The notes below the pieces were generated by a model that saw only the letters and a list, made by a program, of their open reading frames with translations, searched no databases and was not told the origin of the DNA. A DNA stretch of 64,000 bases, taken from contig NZ_JAWLJU010000001.1 of assembly GCF_037120705.1 (NCBI RefSeq), positions 62,001-126,000 of the forward strand, in the 5' to 3' direction. The DNA comes from Pseudoalteromonas sp. UG3-2 (GTDB lineage: Bacteria; Pseudomonadota; Gammaproteobacteria; Enterobacterales; Alteromonadaceae). The position numbers were made by a program, and so were the translations under genes. Shown one piece after another: positions 18,966-27,532 of this stretch. Position 1 is the first letter of the stretch; every line of letters begins with the position of its first letter.

Positions 18966-19683
18966 GCAAGCTATCATTGTAATTGGTGCCAGCTCTGGTA
19001 TTGCCAAAGCCTTTATCAAACAGCAATCACAGCGCTATCCGGATGCGCAAATCATTACCGTTTCCCGCCAAGGCGATGCCCCAGCCCCTGAAGTGGACGT
19101 TCATTACCGCTGCGATTACTCCAGCACCGGTATTGCAGACATCGCCGAAAAAATGCGTGCGGGAGACTACACCGTATCGAGCATTACGGTGTTCAATGGC
19201 ATACTCCACAACGATGAGATTGGCATGCCAGAAAAGCGCTTGGAAGATATAAACCTTGAATACAGCCGTAGCCTTTTTGACACCAATACTTTGTTGCCTA
19301 TGCAGTGGCTGCAAGCATTGCTGCCGTTGATGAAAAGCAAACAGCCTTGTATTTTTACCGCGCTGTCAGCTCGAGTAGGCAGCATAAGCGACAATCGTCT
19401 TGGTGGTTGGTACAGCTATAGAGCCTCGAAAGCGGCTCTTAACATGATGTTTAAGTCGGCGGCGGTTGAATTAGCTCGGCGAGCCAAAAACGTCAAGTTA
19501 TTGCTGTTTCATCCAGGCACCACAGACACTCAGCTATCTGAGCCGTTTCAAGCCAATGTACCCGAAGATAAACTCTTTAGCCCAGAGTTTGTTGCTCAAC
19601 AACTTAGCGACATTCAATCACAATTAACGCCAGACGGCAGCGCCAGCTACCTAGACTGGCAAGGACAATCCATATCATGGTAG
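18958..19683 (+). CDS. Short-chain dehydrogenase/reductase
   Basis: A 241-residue classical SDR. The N-terminal IIVIGASSGIAKAF is the nucleotide-binding glycine motif. The NGILHND segment replaces the usual NNAG. Catalytic Ser is in FTALSARVGSI, with Tyr and Lys in YSYRASKAALNMM. It looks closest to the CsgA-like SDR subgroup. The substrate is unknown. The start is GTG at 18958, with AAAGGA upstream and an overlap with the DCC gene; its last codons overlap the start of the flavin-reductase gene. It belongs to the three-gene redox operon. Confidence 0.88.
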   Translation: MTKQAIIVIGASSGIAKAFIKQQSQRYPDAQIITVSRQGDAPAPEVDVHYRCDYSSTGIADIAEKMRAGDYTVSSITVFNGILHNDEIGMPEKRLEDINLEYSRSLFDTNTLLPMQWLQALLPLMKSKQPCIFTALSARVGSISDNRLGGWYSYRASKAALNMMFKSAAVELARRAKNVKLLLFHPGTTDTQLSEPFQANVPEDKLFSPEFVAQQLSDIQSQLTPDGSASYLDWQGQSISW

Positions 19684-20318
19684 AAAGTATGAAACATTTC
19701 TCTAGTAAAGACATCGCGGCGTTAGAGCAACGCTATCGCGCCTTATTGATCAATTCACTGTCAGGGTTTAAGAGTGCCAATTTAATCGGCACCGTCGACC
19801 ACGGTGGGCAAGAAAACCTTTCTATTGTCAGCTCGGTGTTTCATTTAGGCGCCCATCCGCCTTTAGTTGGGGTTATTTTCCGCCCCCACTCGGTGCCACG
19901 CCATACCTTAGAGAATATTTTGGCCACTAAAAAGTACACCATAAACCAAGTGAATCAACAGATGGTCACTGCCGCACATCAAACCTCTGCGCGGTATGAC
20001 AAGCAACAATCCGAGTTTACAGAAACAGGCTTAACAGCTGAGTACCTGTGCGACTTTGCTGCTCCTTTTGTAAAGCAGAGCCACCTCAAATACGGCTTGG
20101 TATTACGGGATCATCAAACTTTATTGAATGACACCGAATTGGTGATTGGCGAAATTGAGACATTGCATATTCAGCAAGACGCCGTTAAAGACGATGGTTA
20201 TGTCGATATTGAAGCGCTCGAGAGCGTGGCTATTTCTAGCCTAGATGGCTATCACACCACCCAGCAAATTGGCCGTTTAGAGTACGCCAAACCAGACTTG
20301 GCACCGCGATTTAAGTAA
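19677..20318 (+). CDS. Flavin reductase-like domain protein
   Basis: A 213-residue protein with the flavin-reductase-like FMN-binding split barrel. LINSLSGFKSANLIGTVDHGGQENLSIVSSVFHLGAHPPLVGVIFRP holds the flavin-binding strands, followed by the HTLENILATKKYTINQV segment. Such enzymes reduce FMN/FAD with NAD(P)H or bind flavin tightly. The start overlaps the SDR stop (ATG within TCATGGTAG); a second ATG at 19689 is possible but has no better ribosome site. Together with the DCC and SDR genes it suggests a small flavin/NAD redox module; the physiological reaction is unknown. Confidence 0.82.
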   Translation: MVESMKHFSSKDIAALEQRYRALLINSLSGFKSANLIGTVDHGGQENLSIVSSVFHLGAHPPLVGVIFRPHSVPRHTLENILATKKYTINQVNQQMVTAAHQTSARYDKQQSEFTETGLTAEYLCDFAAPFVKQSHLKYGLVLRDHQTLLNDTELVIGEIETLHIQQDAVKDDGYVDIEALESVAISSLDGYHTTQQIGRLEYAKPDLAPRFK

Positions 20319-20334
20319 CTTTTAATCGACAATA

Positions 20335-20360
20335 AATGGGCTTAGTGTTAAGCCCATTTT
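20335..20360. terminator. Terminator between the flavin reductase and lipoprotein genes
   Basis: AATGGGCTTA pairs with TAAGCCCATT around GTGT, followed by TT on the plus strand; the opposite strand has a T-rich ATTTATT after the stem. It serves two converging genes. Confidence 0.8.
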
Positions 20361-20362
20361 CC

Positions 20363-21151
20363 TCAAAGCGACTGCAATAACGAAGCAATATCTTCTAGCT
20401 CATCACTAAAGTGACGCTGCTGTTTTTCCGTTAGGCTATCGCGCAACGTAATCGCAAAAGCACCATATTCTTGAATTCTTCGCGCTTGAATGTCGCGCAT
20501 CCGTGGCGGTAATTGCTCTTCGCGACTGATCAGCGCTTGACGCAGTAACTCAGCGTCGACCTCGCCCTCAGAGGTAAGCATTAACGACTGTTTAAATTGA
20601 TTAAAACGTCGCTGTTGATGAGCACGCCGTACTTGCCGTGAAAACTCTCCTTGTTGAAAGTACTCGTCAACCTGACTGCGCTGTGAGTCAGATAAGTCCC
20701 CCAACCAACGTTTATAACGGCGATATTGATCTCCTTGCTGCCAATCGTCTTCATTTATTTTTGCTTCGATATTGCTCACCAGTTCCATGCGCTGTGCTTG
20801 CGTGAGCGTGGCCAAATGCTGCTCTATCATGGGTGTCGCCTTAGCAACTAGGGTATACCATAGCTCCCTTGCTTTATTTACATGGGCAATGATGTCTTGT
20901 TGCTCCATGGTTTGCCAATTATCAAGCAAGGCATTGATGTGCTGTTTGTACTTTGGCAGCTCATTATTACGATGCCACTCTACTAGAGCTTCAACGTCTT
21001 GCTCAAGAGCCTCTTCTTGTTCATCACTTAACTCTACGTAATCGGCCACGTAATACCCTGCCAACCAGCCTAAATTGTTGTAGGCCAGACGTTGACTACA
21101 GCCAATAAGGCTGAGCGACAAAAGTAACATCATCAATAACTTTTTCATCAT
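20363..21151 (-). CDS. DUF6279-family lipoprotein
   Basis: A 262-residue protein with a lipoprotein signal (MKKLLMMLLLSLSLIGCS, lipobox LIGC). The mature protein is almost all helix, rich in Glu/Gln/Arg, and begins with RLAYNNLGWLAGYYVADYVELSDEQEEALEQDV, a pattern I associate with DUF6279. It has a periodic 'L(T/S)xxQRxxL' look, as in periplasmic chaperone-like helical proteins (ALTQAQRMEL, DLSDSQRSQV, SLTEKQQRHF). That resemblance is only suggestive. It is divergent from the Sel1-repeat gene. Function unknown. Confidence 0.75.
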   Translation of the reverse strand: MMKKLLMMLLLSLSLIGCSQRLAYNNLGWLAGYYVADYVELSDEQEEALEQDVEALVEWHRNNELPKYKQHINALLDNWQTMEQQDIIAHVNKARELWYTLVAKATPMIEQHLATLTQAQRMELVSNIEAKINEDDWQQGDQYRRYKRWLGDLSDSQRSQVDEYFQQGEFSRQVRRAHQQRRFNQFKQSLMLTSEGEVDAELLRQALISREEQLPPRMRDIQARRIQEYGAFAITLRDSLTEKQQRHFSDELEDIASLLQSL

Positions 21152-21285
21152 TTGTCCTTATCTTGGTTTTTCCTGTTTAATATTAACGTAGCAACGGATA
21201 AAACTGATTTGTATTTTGTAAATCTCTGTTTCAGCTATTAGAATATAGGACAATAAGGCTCGTAGGTACCTAAAGGAGGTCGACG

Positions 21286-22011
21286 ATGGTGAAAAGAATA
21301 TCAAAAATAGCACTGCTACTGGCAGTATTAGGCCAAGCTCCTACAGCATATGCTGGCTTAGAGGAAGGTATAGAAGCGGCCAATGCCGGGCGCTTTGCCG
21401 AAGCGCTAGAAGAGTTTAACTATCTTGCTGAGATGAACTATGCCCCAGGCATATATCAGCTGGCGCTCCTTTATGAAGGCGGTCATGGCGTGTTAAAAAA
21501 CCAACGCAAAGCAGCCGAGCTATTTAAAAGAGCGGCAAAACTTGGCGAAGCGGATGCCATGTTTGCATTGGCAGTCATGTACGATGAAGGCCGCGGTGTA
21601 AAGCAAGACCGCCAAAAATACGTTGAGCTAATGACTCGCGCCGCGAAAAAGAATTTACCCGCCGCGCAATTTAACGTTGGTCTCATGTATGCCAGTGGCA
21701 ATGGCGTAAAACAAGATTACCGTCAAGCACTAAACTGGTATGAAAAAGCGGCGGCGAACAACTACACCTTAGCCATGTTTAATCTGGCTTTAATGTATTA
21801 CCAAGGTCTGGGAGTGGCAAAAAACATCGAGCGTTCTTACATTTGGAATAGCTTAGCTGAATTTAATGGCTATCCAGAAGCCACTAAGAGCAGACAGTTA
21901 GACGAAAAACAATTGTCGCCTTCGCAAATTGAACGCGCCACCGACATTGCCAATAGCATTTATCAACGCATACAATCCGGCGATTACGTAGCGGAAACGC
22001 GCACCAAGTAG
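21286..22011 (+). CDS. Exported Sel1-repeat (TPR-like) protein
   Basis: A 241-residue periplasmic protein with signal peptide (KISKIALLLAVLGQAPTAYA) and four to five Sel1 repeats between ~30 and 195, with units such as GIYQLALLYEGGHGVLKNQR, AMFALAVMYDEGRGVKQDR, AQFNVGLMYASGNGVKQDY and AMFNLALMYYQGLGVAKN. Sel1 solenoids mediate protein-protein contact. The ribosome site AAAGGAGGT is a full match to the anti-SD, so strong translation is expected. It is monocistronic. The partner is unknown. Confidence 0.88.
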   Translation: MVKRISKIALLLAVLGQAPTAYAGLEEGIEAANAGRFAEALEEFNYLAEMNYAPGIYQLALLYEGGHGVLKNQRKAAELFKRAAKLGEADAMFALAVMYDEGRGVKQDRQKYVELMTRAAKKNLPAAQFNVGLMYASGNGVKQDYRQALNWYEKAAANNYTLAMFNLALMYYQGLGVAKNIERSYIWNSLAEFNGYPEATKSRQLDEKQLSPSQIERATDIANSIYQRIQSGDYVAETRTK

Positions 22012-22025
22012 CTTACGGCAACAAG

Positions 22026-22057
22026 AATTCCATAACCCAATGGCGGGTTATGGAATT
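22026..22057. terminator. Perfect hairpin between convergent genes
   Basis: AATTCCATAACCC pairs with GGGTTATGGAATT (13 bp, no mismatch) around a six-base loop. No U-tract follows on either strand, so it is terminator-like or a 3'-end protecting structure, not a standard intrinsic terminator. Confidence 0.6.
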
Positions 22058-22069
22058 ATAATCAACCAC

Positions 22070-23470
22070 TTAACCCCGCAAAAACAACCACTGCAGCGGC
22101 TTAGTCAACCACTTAGAATGCGTTAATAACAGCTTGTTACGCCATTGACTATTGCCTGATTGCAAAATCGACTTCTTGTGACTAAAGGTGTAAAAGCCCT
22201 CTTCGCCATGGTATTGACCCATACCAGAGTAACCGAGACCACCGAAAGGCAGACTTTCTACCGCCACCTGAACTATGGTTTCATTGATACCTAAAGTGCC
22301 TGTTGCCAAGTTTTTGCTGACATAGTCAATGCTGTCTTGGCTAGCCGTAAACAAGTAGCTGGCCAGTGGCGTCGAACGAGTCCTAATTTGAGTTATGGCA
22401 TCGTCCAAACTGTCGACCCCGACAACGGGTAAAATAGGACCAAAGAGCTCTTCTTGCATCACCTGCATGTCATCACTGACTTCAGTGATAATATGCAATG
22501 GTAACTTCCGCCCTTGGCTGGTGCTTTCAGCGCGCCAAATTGTCGCGCCTTTTTGTTCAGCATCAGCAATGACCCCTTGCAGCCTATCGAACTGCGCTTG
22601 ATTAATAATGCTGGTTTGTTTAGCAAACCCGCCTTTGGCTTGATATAAGGAAGCGTATTGCTGCTTCATTGCGCCCAGCAATTTGTCTTTTACTTTGTTA
22701 TCAACCAAGAGGTAATCTGGAGCGACACAGATCTGCCCCGAATTGGACAATTTGCCCATCAAAATGCTGGTTGCCGCTGCGTCGATGTTGGCGTCTTCGA
22801 GTACGAGTACCGGCGACTTGCCACCGAGTTCAAGTGTCACTGGAGTCAGGTTTTTCGCTGCCGCCGTCATGACTTTTTTGCCAACGGCAGTGGAGCCGGT
22901 AAAAATCAAATGATCGAAGGGTAATTCAGTAAAAGTAGCCGCCACCTCAGGCCCCCCTTCAACTATCTGCACTTGCCCTTCAACTTCGGTGAACAAGCGT
23001 CGCATTATCTGATTCACTTGCGGGGTAAATTCACTGAGCTTAATCATCACTTTATTGCCTGCAGCCAACGCCGTAATGGCAGGCACTAAAGCAAGCTGAA
23101 TGGGATAGTTCCATGGCGCAATGACACCTACGACGCCCTTAGGGACGACTTCAACTGATGCCTTAGAGGGTAACCAAGTCATACCCGCAGCACGTTTTTG
23201 CTTGCGCATCCATTTACTAAGGTGGCGTTCAATATACTCAATGGCGGTTACGCTCGGCATAATATCAGCGATTAAGGTATCAAATTCGCTGCGCGAGCCA
23301 AAATCTTCGTTGGCCGCGGCAACAAACTCATCGCGTAATGTGAGTAACTGGCTTTTGACTACCGCTAAACAACGCTTACGTTCATCTAACGACGGATAAG
23401 GTGACTGATTGAATTCATTTTTAAGCCTAGTGTGTGTGGCAATAAGCGCACTTTTGCTGTCTTCGATCAT
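22070..23470 (-). CDS. Aldehyde dehydrogenase, coniferyl-aldehyde dehydrogenase-like
   Basis: A 466-residue NAD(P)-dependent aldehyde dehydrogenase. GVIAPWNYPIQLALVPAITALAAGNKV forms the cofactor cleft, FTGSTAVGKKVM the glycine motif, LELGGKSP the general base Glu, and NSGQICVAPDYLLV the catalytic Cys. The NSGQxCxAPDY form and the C-terminal LPFGGLGYSGMGQYHGEEGFYTFSHKKS place it with short class-3-like/CalB enzymes that accept hydrophobic or aromatic aldehydes. The substrate is not proven. A longer reading frame reaches 23596, but the ATG at 23470 has AAGGGA five bases upstream and matches the family start. It lies downstream of the DASS gene, separated by 147 bases containing a large hairpin. 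Confidence 0.85.
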   Translation of the reverse strand: MIEDSKSALIATHTRLKNEFNQSPYPSLDERKRCLAVVKSQLLTLRDEFVAAANEDFGSRSEFDTLIADIMPSVTAIEYIERHLSKWMRKQKRAAGMTWLPSKASVEVVPKGVVGVIAPWNYPIQLALVPAITALAAGNKVMIKLSEFTPQVNQIMRRLFTEVEGQVQIVEGGPEVAATFTELPFDHLIFTGSTAVGKKVMTAAAKNLTPVTLELGGKSPVLVLEDANIDAAATSILMGKLSNSGQICVAPDYLLVDNKVKDKLLGAMKQQYASLYQAKGGFAKQTSIINQAQFDRLQGVIADAEQKGATIWRAESTSQGRKLPLHIITEVSDDMQVMQEELFGPILPVVGVDSLDDAITQIRTRSTPLASYLFTASQDSIDYVSKNLATGTLGINETIVQVAVESLPFGGLGYSGMGQYHGEEGFYTFSHKKSILQSGNSQWRNKLLLTHSKWLTKPLQWLFLRG

Positions 23471-23560
23471 GGTCTTCCCTTGCTGCTTTATAGCACGAAT
23501 ATAGCAAGGAATGCTGGACTGGTCTATCCACTGATGACACGCAGCAGTAGACCAGTAGAG

Positions 23561-23603
23561 ACAGGCTGTGTAATACCGAGTTGCCGCTCTGGACACAGCC
23601 TGT
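23561..23603 (-). repeat. Long inverted repeat between the transporter and aldehyde dehydrogenase genes
   Basis: ACAGGCTGTGT faces ACACAGCCTGT (perfect 11 bp) around 21 bases that can form an inner CCGAG/CTCTGG-type stem. No T-tract follows on the minus strand, so simple termination is unlikely. It could be an intercistronic RNA structure that sets the relative expression of the aldehyde dehydrogenase. Confidence 0.5.
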
Positions 23604-23617
23604 GGAGAATGGCAACC

Positions 23618-25066
23618 TTAAAAACCTAGTATGCTACCAGCTAAAGTCAAAGTGACAATGGTAATTAGCGCAATGGCAACCAGGTTTAATGCAAACCCAG
23701 CTCTGACCATGTCCTTGATCTCAATTTCTCCAGAGCCAAATACTATGGCATTCGGTGGTGTGGCGACTGGCATCATAAAGGCGCAGCTTGCTGCTAACGC
23801 TGCAGGAATAACCCAAGCCAGCGGTGAGCCGGTGACCGACTCAGCTACGGGACCGAGCAACGGTAAAAAGCCTGCAGCCGTGGCGGTATTACTGGTAATT
23901 TCGGTTAAAAAGGTAATTAACGCCGCCACAATTAACACGCCCATCACTAATCCCATGGCATCGGCGCCGGCCAATAAGTTAGCGATGTAATCGGCCAAAC
24001 CTGATGACTTAATTTGTGACGCCAAAGATAAGCCACCGCCGAACAGCAGTAATATACCCCAGGGGACTTTGGCGGCACTTTCCCAATCTAAAATACGCTC
24101 ATCGTTTTGCTTGCTAACAGGCAGTACAAATAGCAATAAGGCGGCTGCAATGGCGATGCCGGTGTCTGATAACGCCAAGCCGGTGATGTCTGCAATCAAT
24201 GGTCTGGTGATCCAGCTTAGCGCGGCGAAAACAAACACCGCCAATACATTCTTTTCCGCTCCAGTCATGTCACCCAACGACTGCAACTGCGAGCTAAATA
24301 ACGCTTTAGTGTCTAAATTCAATTCCGTCTTGTCGACTTTGTAGCTGACTTTTGTCAGCCAAAACCAAGCAATAAACAGTAAACTCACCGACAGTGGTAC
24401 CCCTACCATCATCCAGGTGGCAAAACCAATTTGGATATCGTAGCTGTCAGCTAAATAGGCCGCCATCAAGGCGTTTGGAGGTGTGCCTATCAAGGTTGCG
24501 ATGCCACCAATACTGGCGCCATAGGCAATGGCTAATAGCAGAGCCTTCGCAAAACGTTCGCTATCTCCCCCTTGCTCTTTGACTAAGTGAATGACTGACA
24601 GCGCGATCGGCAGCATCATCACGGCAGTGGCCGTATTTGACATCCACATGGATAAAAATGCCGTGACCGCCATCATGGCAAGTACCTGTAAGCTTGGTTT
24701 TTTGCCTGCCACTAGCATGGTATTAAGGGCTATACGCTTGTGTAAGCCCCAGCGTTCCATGGCAATTGAAATGAGAAACCCACCTAAAAAGAGATAAATG
24801 AGCGGGTGAGCAAATGGCGCAGCCACGGCTTTAATTGAAGCAATGCCCAGTAACGGAGAAACCACTAAGGGCAGCAATGATGCCGCCGGTATCGGCACGG
24901 CTTCGGTGATCCACCAAGATGCCAACCAAAATGCCAGTCCTGCGGTACGCCATGCCTCAACAGACATACCACTTGGAGGCTCTACAACACAGATTAATGC
25001 CATTACCATTGGGCCAAGCCAGAGAAACAGCCGCGCTGTGAAGGCATTATTTTTATCATTTGTCAT
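23618..25066 (-). CDS. DASS-family (SLC13-type) sodium/dicarboxylate symporter
   Basis: A 482-residue inner-membrane transporter with about 11 membrane segments. The two inverted-repeat signature loops of the divalent anion:sodium symporters are present: SMWMSNTATAVMMLPIAL in the first half and TEITSNTATAAGFLPLLGP in the second. These SNT motifs bind sodium and carboxylate in the VcINDY family. ITEAVPIPAASLLPLVV near the N-terminus is also characteristic. The likely substrates are succinate, malate or fumarate. The gene starts 11 bases after the porin stop and lies downstream of dctB/dctD-like genes, supporting regulated C4-dicarboxylate import. Confidence 0.9.
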   Translation of the reverse strand: MTNDKNNAFTARLFLWLGPMVMALICVVEPPSGMSVEAWRTAGLAFWLASWWITEAVPIPAASLLPLVVSPLLGIASIKAVAAPFAHPLIYLFLGGFLISIAMERWGLHKRIALNTMLVAGKKPSLQVLAMMAVTAFLSMWMSNTATAVMMLPIALSVIHLVKEQGGDSERFAKALLLAIAYGASIGGIATLIGTPPNALMAAYLADSYDIQIGFATWMMVGVPLSVSLLFIAWFWLTKVSYKVDKTELNLDTKALFSSQLQSLGDMTGAEKNVLAVFVFAALSWITRPLIADITGLALSDTGIAIAAALLLFVLPVSKQNDERILDWESAAKVPWGILLLFGGGLSLASQIKSSGLADYIANLLAGADAMGLVMGVLIVAALITFLTEITSNTATAAGFLPLLGPVAESVTGSPLAWVIPAALAASCAFMMPVATPPNAIVFGSGEIEIKDMVRAGFALNLVAIALITIVTLTLAGSILGF

Positions 25067-25077
25067 CGCTTCACTCC

Positions 25078-26022
25078 CTAAAATTTATACTTTAAACCCA
25101 GCGCAACACTGGTGTCGTTGTCGCTCTTTAGCTCTAACCGACTGGCCAGAAAGTAAAGATTGGTTTGCTTATCAAAAATATAATCTGTCCCCAAGGTCCA
25201 CTGCGATACCGCTTCATTATGACGTAATTTACTGGTATCACGACTGAATTGCAGTTTAGGACGCCACTGTTGGTTGAGTCGGTAGTGGCCGCTTATCACC
25301 ACTGCAGTGCCCGACTTATCACCGGCTAGGTTTTCACTGTCTTGGATAATGGCACCAAGCTGAATTTTTTTCCACTGATATGCTGCCGCAATACGAGTGG
25401 CGGTTAAATCACCGACTTGGTCAGTATGACTCAAAGCCACATAAAAAGGTTTGGCTTTTAATGCTCGGTCACCATAAATCGCCGTAGCCGCAAAACCCGC
25501 TTGTTGATTACTGGCATCGTCTTTTGGTGTGTAAGTGAGTGCCACAGAGAGATCATTCCAACGTGGTGATGAATAGGTAATTGAGTCGCCTACTCGACTT
25601 TGACCGGCCAACACCTGAGCAATATCAGCTTGGGTTTCATTAAATTGATCCACCTTACCTTCGCTGTATTTAAACCGAGTGTCGTTACGCCCCACCAATA
25701 CGGTACCGTAGTCAGTGGCTAAGCCAACGTAAGTATTGCGGGATGAAAACGGCTCGCTGGTGTTGTCATGCTCAAAGCCTTTTACTTGCACTTCGTATTT
25801 ATACACCAATTTTAAATCAGAGCTTAAACCATGGCTGCCTTTAACCCCGATACGAGAAAAAGGCGCATCAATCTGCGTTCCGGCTTTAGTATAGCGCATC
25901 AGTCCTTTGTCGGTGTTAGCCACTTGTACTTCTGCTTTGCCATAAATGGTGTAGTCGGCTGCCATTACTGGCAACGCCAAGGTCGCACTAAGCAACGTTA
26001 AAAGGTGTTTACTTGCTGTCAT
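25078..26022 (-). CDS. Gram-negative general porin
   Basis: A 314-residue outer-membrane protein with a signal peptide (MTASKHLLTLLSATLALPVMA, mature start ADYTIYGKAEV) and the alternating barrel pattern of general trimeric porins: RIGVKGSHGLSSDLKLVYKYEV, the RNTYVGLATDYGTVLVGRNDT segment leading to the constriction loop, and a terminal Phe (LKYKF). An ATG at 26034 would add four residues, but only the 26022 start has a spaced GAGAG. It directly precedes the DASS gene with an 11-base gap, so the pair can carry a carboxylate through both membranes. A sigma-54-like element sits 40-50 bases upstream. Confidence 0.88.
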   Translation of the reverse strand: MTASKHLLTLLSATLALPVMAADYTIYGKAEVQVANTDKGLMRYTKAGTQIDAPFSRIGVKGSHGLSSDLKLVYKYEVQVKGFEHDNTSEPFSSRNTYVGLATDYGTVLVGRNDTRFKYSEGKVDQFNETQADIAQVLAGQSRVGDSITYSSPRWNDLSVALTYTPKDDASNQQAGFAATAIYGDRALKAKPFYVALSHTDQVGDLTATRIAAAYQWKKIQLGAIIQDSENLAGDKSGTAVVISGHYRLNQQWRPKLQFSRDTSKLRHNEAVSQWTLGTDYIFDKQTNLYFLASRLELKSDNDTSVALGLKYKF

Positions 26023-26060
26023 GTTTGCTCTCATTTTTTGGTTATTGTCTTAGCAATAAC

Positions 26061-26074
26061 GCAAAACCGAGACC
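26061..26074 (-). promoter_or_regulatory. Candidate sigma-54 promoter of the porin-transporter operon
   Basis: Read on the minus strand: TGG, TCTCGGTT, TTGC, i.e. GG and GC exactly ten bases apart, with the conserved TTGC at -12 and TGG at -24. The middle of the -24 box departs from consensus. Transcription would begin near 26050, giving a leader of about 28 bases to the porin ATG. The upstream gene encodes a sigma-54-activating DctD-like regulator, which makes the element credible. Confidence 0.5.
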
Positions 26075-26182
26075 AACTAGAGTAAGCTCATAAAAATCAG
26101 ATAGATAAGTAAGGAAAGCCGTATTTTCACTGCATCAATGTGCGGTTTTCCACACACACTTCAAAGTGATTTGTCACCTTTT

Positions 26183-27532
26183 TCACTCATCTTCAGCCAC
26201 AAACATGGTGCGACTTAGGCCGTATTTATTCATTTTATCGTACAAGGTTTTTCGTGGCAGTTTGAGTAACTGCATGGCTTGCTTAATACTGCCCTGGCTC
26301 TGCGCCAGGGCTTCTTCGATTAATGATTGCTCGTAGTAGCTGACTTTCTCGGCCAAGCTAAGCGACTGAGTATTAAGTTCATCAAGATCTTGATTAACGG
26401 TGTCGGCCAGCAAAATATGCCGCTCAGCATGGTTGCGCAGTTCACGCACGTTACCGGGCCAATCAAAGCTCATTAGTTTTGCTTCTAATGCGGCATTAAT
26501 GGGTTGCATTGGTTTATGAAATCGGGTTGCGGCAATCGAACTAAAATGTTTGTAGAGCAGCGGGATATCCGCTTTTCTTGCCCGTAAAGGTGGGATCTGC
26601 ACTTTAAGCAAATTAAGACGATAAAACAGATCCGATCTAAACTGCCCTTGCTCGACTAAGGTATTAAGGTCCACTTTGGTGGCCGCGACCACCCGAATAT
26701 CTAAGGGCACATCGGTATTACTGCCCACCGGCGTAACACTGCGCTCTTCCAACACCCGCAGCAATTTTACTTGCAACGCCGCCGACATGGCCTCGATTTC
26801 ATCTAAAAACACCGTTCCGCCTTGGGCAAATGCAAACTTGCCTTCGCGCGATTCTTTGGCGCCAGTAAAAGCACCGCTTTTGGCACCAAACAGCTCACTT
26901 TCTATTAACTCTTCTGGAATCGCGCCACAGTTTATCGCCACAAAGTTGTGGTTAGAACGTTGACTATGGTCGTGTAAATACCGCGCAACGAGCTCCTTGC
27001 CCGTTCCTGTTTCACCTTGGATAAGGACATCGGCTGGGGTATCAATCACGGCATCAAGAAGCTGCATCATTTGTTGCATTTGCTTGGTTTCACCTAAGAT
27101 CCTCACTCCAGGTGCAGAGCGCTTTTTAACTTCAGCTTTGAGAGCCCGATTCTCCATTACCAAGCGACGTTTTTCTAAAGCGCGATCGATGCAATCTAAT
27201 AATGGCTCGCTCACCGGCTTTTCAAAAAAGTCATAAGCGCCTTTTTGCATCGCCTTAACCGCCAAACCAACATCGGCAAATCCGGTTAAAAACACCATGG
27301 GGATTTCTGAGTCAAATTGCTTTACTTGCTCCATAAAGCCAATGCCATCGAGCTGCGGCATGTTAATATCACTTAATATCACACCACAAAACTGCCGCGA
27401 TAGTTTTTGCAACGCTGACGTAGCACTGGCAAAGCACTGCACCTGATAGCCTTCTAATTCGAACAGCTGCTGTAGCGAGTCACGTATGCTTTTCTCATCA
27501 TCAATGATAAAAAGGGTTTTATTGTTCATCAT
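26183..27532 (-). CDS. dctD: DctD-like sigma-54-dependent response regulator
   Basis: A 449-residue NtrC-family activator. The receiver domain (1-~120) has Asp11/Asp12 and phospho-acceptor Asp55 (ILSDINMPQLDG). The AAA+ domain has Walker A GETGTGKE, the sigma-54 contact loop GAFTGA, Walker B GGTVFLDEIEAM and R-finger region FRSDLFYRLN. The C-terminal Fis-type helix-turn-helix is SQGSIKQAMQLLKLPRKTLY. Its gene overlaps dctB by 14 bases and has no ribosome site of its own, so translation is coupled. The downstream porin and DASS genes are the likely targets. Two successive ATG codons make the start ambiguous by one residue. Confidence 0.9.
   Translation of the reverse strand: MMNNKTLFIIDDEKSIRDSLQQLFELEGYQVQCFASATSALQKLSRQFCGVILSDINMPQLDGIGFMEQVKQFDSEIPMVFLTGFADVGLAVKAMQKGAYDFFEKPVSEPLLDCIDRALEKRRLVMENRALKAEVKKRSAPGVRILGETKQMQQMMQLLDAVIDTPADVLIQGETGTGKELVARYLHDHSQRSNHNFVAINCGAIPEELIESELFGAKSGAFTGAKESREGKFAFAQGGTVFLDEIEAMSAALQVKLLRVLEERSVTPVGSNTDVPLDIRVVAATKVDLNTLVEQGQFRSDLFYRLNLLKVQIPPLRARKADIPLLYKHFSSIAATRFHKPMQPINAALEAKLMSFDWPGNVRELRNHAERHILLADTVNQDLDELNTQSLSLAEKVSYYEQSLIEEALAQSQGSIKQAMQLLKLPRKTLYDKMNKYGLSRTMFVAEDE

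Noticed and set aside
23471..23596. N-terminal 42-residue extension of the aldehyde dehydrogenase
   Set aside because: It has no ribosome site, is rich in Cys/Tyr/Trp unlike the family, and runs through the hairpin region; the internal ATG has a proper ribosome site.
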